Of a stretch of 64,000 nucleotides of DNA, positions 55,606-64,000 are shown in pieces. The stretch lies in contig CM066297.1 in NCBI GenBank assembly GCA_033816765.1, positions 1,916,573 through 1,980,572 on the forward strand, in the 5' to 3' direction. The translations under genes and the position numbers were made by a program. This DNA is from Nothopassalora personata (lineage: Eukaryota; Ascomycota; Dothideomycetes; Mycosphaerellales; Mycosphaerellaceae). The first letter of the stretch is position 1; every line of letters starts with the position of its first letter. The notes under the pieces are model-generated. The model made no database searches. It saw only the letters and a program-made list of their open reading frames with translations, and had not been told where the DNA came from.

Positions 55606-57469
55606 TGTCCCTTGTCTTCTTGGCGGGAAAATCTAGTCCCAGTTCATGGCCTGTGCCTGCCAGAGCAATGTTGCATTTTTGGTGATGGAGCACATGAAGC
55701 TGAGGTAGTCCCCACTCGAGATGTCACATCTCTGCGTCAGAAAGTCGCCGGCTAGGAAGTGACAGTGAAGGTTCAACCACGAAGATCTGCCATCTGTCAA
55801 ATCGTAGAGAGCAAGGTGCTCTCATGGGGTTCTAAGGTGTTCTCAGCAGCGTACTCCAATCAAATGAGTCTGACAGACAGGGAAACGTTGTGCATGCCCT
55901 CTGCACCTCGAAGTCAGTTTCGCCGGGCCTGGTTGTAAGCAACTCTCGCACTGTGCTTTGTAATGTGGGCTTTCCGGCGCTCATACGGTCAGCGTTCGAA
56001 GGCGTTGACGAAGTGCTCAACGTGTGGAGAGTGTTGTCGCCAGGTTCATGCCTCCTCGTTCTTTGAGCTTTGTCTGTTCGATCAATCACGATGCGTCACA
56101 GTCTCCTGAGGATCGGTGCACAGACTCCAGCCGAGTCCAGGGTTATCTGGGCAGTCATCTTCTGCGCGGCGGGAACATGGTACAAGAACGATGCAGCCGA
56201 CAGGCCACGCACGCTACTGCGGACTCACGTCCTTTGATACGCACAGCCATGTGTATGCATAGGCATCTTCGAGGTTGATAACCATGCCGCACGCTGACCA
56301 ATCTGCGTTTTCGTTCGGTGATGGGCCCATCGGGTGTGTGAACCTCACCACGGTCGTGAAGAGGTCGCGGCGACATCGAGAACATGTCAAAAGGTGCAGG
56401 CAAGATCCATTGCTACTGTGCCTGCATGGTATTTGGGACATGATGAATCCAGGTGTCCACTGTCGCTGCAATAGGCTTCGTAGTATTGGTACCAGCGTCT
56501 CTTGGGCTCCAATATGAGCACGCCGTCAGCTTTTTCACGGCCAGAAGACAGGTGGACCGATATATCAGAGACTTTCATGGTAAGCGAACATGGTCACGTT
56601 GTCCGGGATACGACTTGCCGAATTCGACATTTATGCTCCACTCGGATGTGGCCCGTGCGAGGTGAGGCTCTGCGGCAAATCGGCGCCACCGCAAAAGCTT
56701 CATCCTCTTGACATGGCGGCATCATCGTGCGGGGATCATGCACACACATCTCGCCAAGGCGCGTCATGGCGATGGAAGTGCCGTGTGAGGCTGAACTACA
56801 GCATCGTGCAACAGGTCAGCCGCCTTTCCTTCGTGCGGAGTGCCAGAAAGAAGAGGAGCTGCCCATGGAGTGTGGAGGATGGAGTTGGGCCGGCCCACAA
56901 CACATGTCCAGTTGGGTTTTGACGACTCCACCCAGGAGGTATGCGCCCAATGACTGAAGCAGTCCTGTACGCTGCCGCTACAGTCGATCTTGGCGCCCCA
57001 GACGTGCCACGACGTCCATGTCATCAGACCGATGGGCAATGTTGGATCCCCTGTCGCAAATGCTTGTTAGGTGGGATTTTCAAGCATGCGAAGACGTCCA
57101 AGAAGTGGGAAAAGCTCCTGGTCTAAGTGGAGTGGAATTGGCACACCGACGTGGCGGATTGGTACAGCTCACGAGACCGACAACCGAGTCTATACTCTAT
57201 TGCATTTCGCTGCACCCGAAAATGCTCAGTGCGTCATTGCTCCTGCCGTCTCATGTGAGCCATGCCACCTTCCCGCTTTCTTGACCTCTCGCTCTCCGCT
57301 CTTTCTGCCCGTCGTCTCGACTATCCTCCCCCCGATTCTCCCCACCGTTCCAGACCGTGGCACAGCCTGATCACACAGTATCAGTCCCATGAGCTTGTCA
57401 TTGGCCCATTAGCCGCATTGCTACGCCAAGTATCTTGCCTAGCATTCCGAAGGGACTCGACAAATCAAC
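55606..57469. other. Long intergenic region, no supported gene
   Basis: This 1.9-kb stretch lies between divergent genes. Frames of 60-110 codons overlap on both strands without domains or splice patterns. It is long enough to hold a noncoding RNA or a lost gene, but I see no positive sign of either. Confidence 0.5.
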
Positions 57470-59317
57470 ATGCCGGCGCACTTCTCGGAGGAGCCGCCGC
57501 AGGTCATGAACCAGGCAGACCTCGACATGGCGACGGAGAAGCTCCGGCACCAAGATCCTGCGCAAGACGACACGTCGCGGTCTAGCAAGGCCGACGCCGG
57601 GGTCACCACTGGGCATGCGACATCCGACGGCAACGGCGAGAAGCTCGAGCAATTGGGCACGTACGATAAGCGCGAACTTACCGAGGATGATTGCTACGAC
57701 GAGCTGGGCTTCTCTTTTCCCAGCTGGAAGAAGTGGTACATTCTCAGTGTCATCTTCATTGTGCAAGTCTCCATGAACTTCAACACCTCGTTGTACTCCA
57801 ACGCCATCCCCGGGATCGAAGAGGAGTTTGGCGTCAGTGCACAGGCGGCGCGATGCGGTGCCATGATCTTCCTGGTCATGTACGCATTCGGTTGCGAACT
57901 GTGGGCACCGTGGTCTGAAGAGTTCGGTCGTTGGCCAGTCCTCCAACTCTCGCTTTTCTTGGTCAACATCTGGCAGCTACCCGTAGCACTCGCTCCAAAC
58001 TTCGCCACGATTATGGTCGGTCGAGCTCTTGGTGGTCTTTCTTCCGCCGGAGGTTCAGTCACACTCGGTATGATTGCAGATATGTGGGAGTCCGATACCC
58101 AACAGTATGCGGTGGCATTCGTCGTCTTCTCTTCCGTTGGGGGTTCTATCTTGGGTCCTATTGTGGGCGGTTTCAGCGAGGCCTACTTGAGCTGGCATTG
58201 GTCAATCTGGATTCAACTGATCTTTGGAGGTGCCGTGCAAATCCTGCACTTCTGCACAGTTCCCGAGACAAGGACTACAAGGATGATGAATAAGATCGCA
58301 AAGAAGCGGAGAGCGGAAGGAGAGACCAACATCTGGGGACCAGACGAGCTTGTGCCCTACAGTCAGCGATTTTCCGCCAAAGAGATCCTGGTCACATGGA
58401 TTCGTCCATTTAAGATGTTCTTAACTGAACCCATCGTGTTGGTACTGTCTCTGCTATCTGGATTCTCAGATGCCTTGATCTTCATGTTCATTCAGTCGTT
58501 CGCCCTGGTCTACAAGCAGTGGAACTTCTCTACCGTTCAGATCGGCCTGGCTTTCATTCCCATTGGTGTTGGATACGTACTGGCTTGGATGCTCTTCATC
58601 CCTGCAATCCGTCGCAACATTAAAGAGCGTGAGGCGAAGCCAAATGATGAGAAAGCCCAATACGAGTCACGTCTATGGTTCCTGCTGTACACAGCTCCAT
58701 GTCTACCAATTGGTCTGATCGGCTTCGCCTGGACGATCCAAGGACCACCCATTCACTGGATCGGCTCCATGATTTTCGCAGCGATAGTGGGGATCGCGAA
58801 CTACTCCATCTACATGGCGACTATCGACTACATGATTTGCGCATACGGCCCGTACTCAGCCTCAGCAACCGGTGGAAATGGTTGGGCTCGTGACTTCCTT
58901 GCGGGTGTGCTGACCGTTCCAGCAACACCATTCTTCACCAACATCGGCGCAGACAGCGGCAACAATCTTGAGTATGCCAGTACCATCTTGGCTTGCATAT
59001 CCTTCGTCTTGGTCATCGCAGTCTACGTCATCTACTGGAGGGGACCTCAACTCCGCAAACGATCGCCTTTCGCTCAGCGTCTTGCCGACCAATCTAAGGA
59101 AGAGGGCGGTCGTAGAGCGAGCGTCGCATCCGGCTATTCTCAGCGACGTGCTAGCGCCATCAGCCGACCAGGCGTTGGCGAAAGGACTTACAGCCAGCAG
59201 CAGCGCTTCTTCGGTGAGACCCGAGTCACACCTCGCGGCACACCTCGAGGCACGCCTCGCGCAAGCAGAGCAAACAGTGTAGTCGGGAAAGGTGAGCTGA
59301 AACGTGCCAGAGCATAG
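57470..59317 (+). CDS. MFS transporter, DHA1-type (multidrug/polyamine)
   Basis: The 615-residue protein has a hydrophilic N-terminus of about 80 residues and then 12 predicted helices in two groups of six, separated by a cytosolic loop (about 265-310). Motif A is recognisable as WSEEFGRWPVL (after helix 2), and GPIVGGF lies in helix 5 at the antiporter-motif position. These fit proton-driven drug or polyamine exporters of the DHA1 family. The end (about 530-615) is Arg/Ser-rich and contains TPRGTPRGTPR repeats. The frame goes on after the TAG at 59315 through a second TAG, so the original protein may have been longer. No intron is required for the main part. Confidence 0.88.
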   Translation: MPAHFSEEPPQVMNQADLDMATEKLRHQDPAQDDTSRSSKADAGVTTGHATSDGNGEKLEQLGTYDKRELTEDDCYDELGFSFPSWKKWYILSVIFIVQVSMNFNTSLYSNAIPGIEEEFGVSAQAARCGAMIFLVMYAFGCELWAPWSEEFGRWPVLQLSLFLVNIWQLPVALAPNFATIMVGRALGGLSSAGGSVTLGMIADMWESDTQQYAVAFVVFSSVGGSILGPIVGGFSEAYLSWHWSIWIQLIFGGAVQILHFCTVPETRTTRMMNKIAKKRRAEGETNIWGPDELVPYSQRFSAKEILVTWIRPFKMFLTEPIVLVLSLLSGFSDALIFMFIQSFALVYKQWNFSTVQIGLAFIPIGVGYVLAWMLFIPAIRRNIKEREAKPNDEKAQYESRLWFLLYTAPCLPIGLIGFAWTIQGPPIHWIGSMIFAAIVGIANYSIYMATIDYMICAYGPYSASATGGNGWARDFLAGVLTVPATPFFTNIGADSGNNLEYASTILACISFVLVIAVYVIYWRGPQLRKRSPFAQRLADQSKEEGGRRASVASGYSQRRASAISRPGVGERTYSQQQRFFGETRVTPRGTPRGTPRASRANSVVGKGELKRARA

Positions 59318-59836
59318 CCTGCTCCACCACCACCACCACGACGTGGAGTCCTGCATGCACAACCACCCCGTGGAATTGCGTCCCCTCCATCACGTCCGGA
59401 CTAGGAACCTCGACCGTCGCCCTTGAGGCAAGTACCCAACCAAAGCCCGTCAAAGAACATGTTGCAACAATCTCCGACCGAGCCTCCCAAGCGTCTCGAA
59501 GAAGCCGAAGGCAGGAGAACTTTAAGTCTACGCCAAATGTCAATCAGAAGGCCGGACGAGGAGGACAGCAGCAGTGCCGCTGAGTCCACTGCGAATAGTA
59601 CCAGAACGTCTGCTGCGAGCGCGGCCAATAGTCTGGACATTCAAAGGAAGAACTCATCAATACAATCGTCACGGCACTTTACCGTACGTCGCACATCGCC
59701 ACCACGGGCGGACAGTGCAGCAGACGTGAGTGGCGCAGTCCCGGTCGCGACGTTCTCATTTGGGAGGCGCGAGACGCGCTCAGAGGGTGGTGAATCGGTT
59801 CACGGAACGGATGTAACGAGAAGGACAACGGTGTGA
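59318..59836 (+). pseudogene. In-frame C-terminal tail behind two TAG codons
   Basis: After the transporter stop (59315-59317) the same frame reads a proline-rich stretch (PAPPPPPRRG...), then a second TAG at 59402-59404, then 143 open codons rich in Ser, Arg and Thr to TGA at 59834-59836. Its composition matches the Arg/Ser-rich end of the transporter. Either two CAG codons became TAG, or an intron from GT at 59292 to AG at 59431-59432 (141 bp, a multiple of three) removes both stops and restores a product of about 740 residues. The acceptor AAG is weaker than usual. Confidence 0.45.
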
Positions 59837-60073
59837 AGGGCATCTTCATTGAGCAGAACGCGCGGCGTTGTTATGAAGTTACGAAACCAACTCCATGTCG
59901 TACAACACAGTTCAAACAGTATCCCATCCCGCAGGGCTACCTTGTGGCATGATTCATCTTTCCCGATTTATCTCAGCTATACGCTTTTGTACACAAACTG
60001 CCACATTCCGAAAGAAATTATGCACTCAGGCCGACTAGACCCGGTGCAGAAGCTTGAAAGCCGTCAGGCCACC

Positions 60074-62512
60074 TCAATCACTATCACTCGAGCTGCTCGA
60101 CTCCGCGTTGTCGTCGCTCTCGAACCACAAGGGATCGCCGTTAGCTTTCCGCTTGGGCAAGAGGTCCTCCGGATCACGCCTTTTAGGCGGCGGAGGCATC
60201 CAGTCCTTGTTCTTTAGCAGTTCCTCACGCTCTCGAGACAACGTTCCCACGAACGCTGAGGTAACTGCCAGCCTTGCGGGGCTTGAACGTGTCTTTGGCT
60301 CAGAAGCCGGGATATCGTAGGCTGAAGGTCTCGGCTTAACGCTCTTTGCTGGCGCCCGCACGTCTGACTTCACCTGCATGCGCTGCCGTAATGTTGGGAG
60401 CTTACCGGGCGTGCTTTTGCTTGTGCTGGGCGTTCCGGCCGTCTGAGGAGCCTTGTCATCGGCGAGTGTGGCATCAGGTGTCGCTTCTGACTTACTCTGG
60501 ATACTGTACTGGATACTGTCAGTGCGTGAGCGCGACCGCGGCGCGCCAGCCCTGGCAGCTATCGTATCCGTGCGAGATCTCCTTCGGGCACGCTGCTCGA
60601 GGTCAGGTTTGACGGGCTCTTGGCTCTCTGAAGGACGTACCTTGCTCCTTGACTCGTCGGTTCGGACAGATATGGCAGAGTCGTCGATAGATTGCTCAGA
60701 CTCTAGAATGGCATTTGAACTTGGCGCTTGTGGCTTCACTGGCGTCGCAGCGACTAGTTGCGTTTCAAGAAGTTCCAGGTCATTCTTGGCCTGGTCATCA
60801 TCCTCATCATCGTCCTCTTCCTCCTCGTCCGAATCGTCCTCCTCTTCTGAATCTGAACCGTCCGAGTCTTCTGAATCTGACTCTGTCCCGTTCTTTTTGA
60901 CTTGATCCGTAACTTCCTCGATCTTGCTGTCAGGCAAGGCACTGCCGGCAAATTCCTCCTCTGAGCTTGCGTGGTCGTTCAGTGGCTCTTCATCTTCAAC
61001 CTCCTCGATCTTGCGATCACGTATCCTGTCCTCGCCTTCATCTTCCAAGCCGTGCTTGTCATTGCCGGGCTCTTCGTCGCGGAAGTCCATCAAATCATCG
61101 TTCGTGTCAGCGAGGTCCTCTTCTTCCAGGATCTCCCAGTCGCTTTCACGCAGGACTTCTTCATCAGCTCCTTCAGTGCTTGGCACCAGGATTCCACTTC
61201 TCGGCGTCCGGCGTTTCTTGCGACGAGCACGACCATCCTTCACTGCTCTTCTCAGACGAGTCTGTATCCGTCGAGCCTTGATGTTCTCAATCTCGTCCTG
61301 GTCCTCCTTAGCGACGGCGTTGATCATGTCCATATCGCTCTGCAAGTCCTCGCGATATCGCCTTGCCTTCTCTTCGTCGCCATCTGCTTTCTGCATGCAT
61401 ATTCTCCACCTCTCACTTTCCGGTTGATTGCGAAAGATACCTTCCTGTTGTGTGGGTAGATGAACCTGAGAAGCTGCCACCACCGTCTGCGATTTCCTGT
61501 GTGCCGCGACTTCGTGCCGGGCTCGGAGTTGGACGTAAGCAGTCCTCACTACTGGCTCGACTTGTGGAGGTGAATGACGCCGAGCGAGAGCTGCCTCTGC
61601 TGGCGAACTTTCCGGCTGCGTGCTCCTTGGCGGAGCGCTGCTACTCGGTATAGCGCCAAGGTTCTCCATGCGACGGAGCTTCTGGGCAACAGCCTCGAGC
61701 GATCGATCTCCTCGCGAGAAGTATCGGTCATGGATCGCGCGGCTATTGAGGCCACCTGCGCGCCCTAGCCGTAGCTTCGCAAGCTCATCATCTGACCAGG
61801 TGTTGATGTCCCTGGCTGAAGGTGTCGCCAAAGGTGAACGGGACGCCTGCGCAGGGTTCTTTCGCTTGAGCACGGCGCGGCGGCCTCGGACAGCGCTCTC
61901 TGTGCGATTGCTATTCGGAAGCTGAGACAGCACTTTCTTCGCAGACCAGCCTTGCTGCATGCCCTTCAAGACAACACGATCCTCCTCTGGTTGCCAGTCG
62001 GTCGGAGCTGGCTTGCGCTGGGAAGTGCTGAGTTCGGTAAACGCGTTCCTCTCGCTGCTAGTGGGTAGCTCATATTCATCAAAGTCCTCAATTGGATCGT
62101 CTGCTACCTCCTCCGCGGGCACCTCAGCATTAGAATCCGGAGTCGGCGGTGCCCGTCGTCGCCGCTTGAACGCAGGCTCTCCCTTCATCATTGCAGGCGT
62201 CCTCACCGGCTTCGGCGGCACCTTGAACGCCTCACTTGTGTATAAGAAGAGCTCCACCGCTGTCTCCCCCGAGCCGAACAGACTTTCAATCTTGTCGCTG
62301 GCGAACATTTCGGCGCCATGCTTGTCTGCGAGAGCATCGAAGCGCAGCTCCTTCTGCATGGGACCTGATATAGCTTCGAAGCGTGACTGAGCGCCTCGTA
62401 ATAGATCGGCAAAGGTCTTTCCGCCCTCGATGGGCACTGGTACGGTTCGTATCGCATTTTCTGAGTTGCGCTGCCGTTGCGCCGGCGGCAGTATGTGGAC
62501 GGCGAAGTACAT
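60074..62512 (-). CDS. Acidic nuclear protein with ubiquitin-like N-terminus (Dnt1-like) and SANT-like region
   Basis: The frame encodes 812 residues. Residues 1-90 resemble the ubiquitin-like N-terminal domain of fungal nucleolar Dnt1-type proteins (VHILPP..., a long strand, SRFEAI, LADKHG). A basic patch (KRRRR) follows. At about 170-280 are two Myb/SANT-like segments (DWQPEEDRVVLKGMQQGWSAKKVLSQL and NTWSDDELAKLRLGRAGGLNSRAI). Then come a helical charged region, a very acidic run (about 480-590), an R/S-rich part, and an end with WMPPPPKRRDPEDLLP. Such a protein would be nuclear or nucleolar and chromatin-linked. The Dnt1 link rests on remembered family features and is moderate; the SANT-like reading is weaker. 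Confidence 0.6.
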   Translation of the reverse strand: MYFAVHILPPAQRQRNSENAIRTVPVPIEGGKTFADLLRGAQSRFEAISGPMQKELRFDALADKHGAEMFASDKIESLFGSGETAVELFLYTSEAFKVPPKPVRTPAMMKGEPAFKRRRRAPPTPDSNAEVPAEEVADDPIEDFDEYELPTSSERNAFTELSTSQRKPAPTDWQPEEDRVVLKGMQQGWSAKKVLSQLPNSNRTESAVRGRRAVLKRKNPAQASRSPLATPSARDINTWSDDELAKLRLGRAGGLNSRAIHDRYFSRGDRSLEAVAQKLRRMENLGAIPSSSAPPRSTQPESSPAEAALARRHSPPQVEPVVRTAYVQLRARHEVAAHRKSQTVVAASQVHLPTQQEGIFRNQPESERWRICMQKADGDEEKARRYREDLQSDMDMINAVAKEDQDEIENIKARRIQTRLRRAVKDGRARRKKRRTPRSGILVPSTEGADEEVLRESDWEILEEEDLADTNDDLMDFRDEEPGNDKHGLEDEGEDRIRDRKIEEVEDEEPLNDHASSEEEFAGSALPDSKIEEVTDQVKKNGTESDSEDSDGSDSEEEDDSDEEEEDDDEDDDQAKNDLELLETQLVAATPVKPQAPSSNAILESEQSIDDSAISVRTDESRSKVRPSESQEPVKPDLEQRARRRSRTDTIAARAGAPRSRSRTDSIQYSIQSKSEATPDATLADDKAPQTAGTPSTSKSTPGKLPTLRQRMQVKSDVRAPAKSVKPRPSAYDIPASEPKTRSSPARLAVTSAFVGTLSREREELLKNKDWMPPPPKRRDPEDLLPKRKANGDPLWFESDDNAESSSSSDSD

Positions 62513-62775
62513 ATTGTGCGGTTTTGTGTCTATGGGGAAGGTCGTCGAAAGCTTTATGGTCTTGCGACCGGCCAGTATCTCGACATTTGAGTGAGGTTGG
62601 TTGCTTTACGCGTGAAGGGCATGAAAGACGATTCCATCAATCTGACAGCTTCGTGGGACTAGTGGGGAAGGCGCTCGCGCTAATGGCATTGGGCGGTGGC
62701 CTAGGCTTACAAAACCGGCAAATACGCGTATTCGAAATCCTCACTCGCTGCACTCGCTCTTCCTTAACAACCATC
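62513..62775. other. Promoter side of the acidic nuclear protein gene
   Basis: No gene is seen. Host composition ends at about 62780, where the palindromic repeat and RIPed DNA begin. Confidence 0.5.
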
Positions 62776-62885
62776 AACAATACTGCTGCGACTCGCTAAC
62801 TGCTGCGACTCGCCATTGTCGCACAACAATACTGCTACGACTCGCTATTGTCGCCTACAATCGTAGCGAGTCGCGGCGGTATTGT
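62776..62885. repeat. Repeat and inverted repeat at the edge of the RIPed block
   Basis: The left arm 62826-62851 (ACAATACTGCTACGACTCGC...) is the near-inverse of 62857-62885, with only a 5-base spacer, so the DNA or RNA can form a long hairpin. A further half copy lies at 62776-62818. The repeated core is CTGCGACTCGC. It may be a terminal repeat of a DNA element or a hotspot made by successive insertions. Confidence 0.75.
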
Positions 62886-63604
62886 CGCTTCCTCCTACTA
62901 CGCAGGTGAGTTAGGCTCCTTAATAATAGTAGACAGTAAGTATTAAGGAGCTTACCTTACTTGCTATTGTTACATTATAGCGGCGGGTATATTAACTTCT
63001 ACTACTATTACTATTTCTTCGACTCTACACTTATCGACATGTATAAATCTAACTATAGACAACTTACTTAGCGATATTAGCCTTAGAACAACGACAACGA
63101 CAGCGACAGCGACAGCGATAGTACACCTAATCCGCGCTTACCCTTATAAACGCGGTTATTACTATAGCTTACGATAGCGTAAGTACGATTCCGACTCGTT
63201 AGGCGTACGTAGGTAGACTAATGTTTAAACCTATAGTGTATACCGCCGCCCTCGTACCGCCGATACCGACGATTTCTACTACGTAAGCGAGTCGACATAG
63301 GCACAATAGCTAGGAGACTCGTAGAAGATAGATAAGGGCAGTATAAAGGTTACGAAGAATAATTTACGTAAGTTCGACTAGGCTAGCCGTATTATAGAGA
63401 CTAAAGAGGGTATATGTCTTATAGTAGACTCGCTATACTATATATACTAACTCGTATTAATAGGTAAGCCGGCTTAGACGGACTACGATACGTGTAAGAG
63501 AGCTAGTGTACGCTATATAGTCTTTACTACTAATGCCGACAAGACTTGCGCGTATTGTAAGCGTTACGCGAAGGCTCGCTATAACTCTCGTAAGTTGGTT
63601 AAGG
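62886..63604 (+). pseudogene. RIPed gene remnant with cysteine cluster, cut by a Copia LTR
   Basis: In the last 220 bases (about 63390-63604) one plus-strand frame reads with few stops and contains C-K-R ... TCAYCKRYAKARYNS, a C-x2-C cluster preceded by another cysteine at CKRAS. This layout resembles both fungal hypothetical C-x2-C/C-x2-C proteins and the accessory ORFs in the two Gypsy elements. Upstream (62990-63390) the frame is full of TAG/TAA at likely glutamine positions, with a repeated AGCGAC word. The Copia LTR at 63605 removes the 3' end. Confidence 0.45.
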
Positions 63605-63810
63605 TATCACGTTATAAGTGGTTAGAAGTTATGAAATAGGCTTATAAAGGTGTTTTAAAAGTAGATAGTAGATTGCATATGTCTAAGCTAGAATTGAAGG
63701 GGCTGCTTATAAAAAGGCTATAGGTAACTAATTAATGTCACCTAATTCTTAGCGGCTACTACCTTAGGTTTAATTAGGCTATAGCGCCGGTGCACGCTTA
63801 GATCGTAACA
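63605..63810 (-). repeat. LTR of Copia 2 (206 bp)
   Basis: It is full length, with the same ends as 18029-18234 (TATCACG on the left, CGTAACA on the right, where Copia 1 has CGTGACA). Confidence 0.85.
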
Positions 63811-64000
63811 CACCCCCTTAGCTCGTGCGGCTTATAGGTAAATAAGCTAATCGCATGTGATCGCGTGTACCCCATCTATTACCCATTACCCTACCTACCC
63901 ACCTTATGACGTTAGGCTTCGTTACTACGTGCTTATTAGAGCTCTATTATAAGCTACATAGTAGGGCGCTAAGTTAGCGTTTTAGGTAAGGCTATTGTCC
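63605..64000 (-). mobile_element. Copia 2: 3' LTR and start of internal region, runs off the window
   Basis: The 206-bp LTR (63605-63810) matches 18029-18234, and 63811-64000 matches 11259-11448 of Copia 1. Almost all differences are G-to-A or C-to-T here, so this copy is more heavily RIPed. The polypurine tract is at 63810-63819 (CACCCCCTTA on the plus strand). The pol region lies beyond the right edge. Confidence 0.85.

Overview
The window is from a filamentous ascomycete (Pezizomycotina). The signs are short spliceosomal introns of about 47-160 bp with GT..AG ends, fungal gene families (NF-X1/FAP1, RXT2, GPI-anchored wall protein, DUF7703-type membrane protein, GT34, DHA1 transporter) and transposons carrying mutations of the repeat-induced point mutation (RIP) type, with CpA/TpG turned into TpA. 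A Dothideomycete is my best guess from gene style; this is inference, not proof.

Layout. (1) 1-1.67 kb: the 5' two thirds of a multicopper oxidase (laccase-like) gene on the minus strand, cut by the left edge. (2) 2.65-29.0 kb: a 26-kb block of nested, RIP-degraded mobile elements. A Tc1/mariner-like element with readable terminal inverted repeats (2651-11148) is split by a full-length chromodomain Gypsy element. A Copia element with a half-tRNA primer site follows (11149-18234). Then come Gypsy fragments, an unrelated solo LTR, a second long Gypsy element (20114-27848) that carries a young, un-RIPed insertion, a third Gypsy end, and a glutamine-rich RIPed gene remnant. (3) 29.0-62.7 kb: gene-bearing host DNA with normal composition. 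(4) 62.78-64.0 kb: a second RIPed block with a palindromic junction, a zinc-finger-like gene remnant and a second Copia end that runs off the window.

Host genes in order: a metallo-beta-lactamase-fold protein lacking its metal ligands (-), a GPI-anchored repeat protein with a tandem exon/intron duplication (-), a WD40-cyclophilin (PPWD1 type, -), an NF-X1/FAP1 zinc-finger protein (+), a frameshifted F-box-like pseudogene next to an intact relative (+), a thiamine-diphosphate decarboxylase (+), the Rpd3L subunit RXT2 (-), a Nopp140/SRP40 nucleolar protein (+), a truncated DCR2-like phosphoesterase (+), a GT34 glycosyltransferase with a long C-terminal extension (-), a DUF7703-like multispanning membrane protein (-), an MFS transporter followed by an in-frame tail behind two TAG codons (+), and an acidic Dnt1-like nuclear protein (-). 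They do not form one pathway. FAP1 (an FKBP12-binding protein in yeast) lies head to head with a cyclophilin gene, and RXT2 head to head with SRP40.

The most unusual signal is a module carried antisense to gag-pol near the 3' end of both Gypsy copies: a cysteine-cluster plus coiled-coil ORF next to a tRNA-like sequence. A related cysteine-cluster ORF lies alone at the right edge, cut by a Copia LTR.
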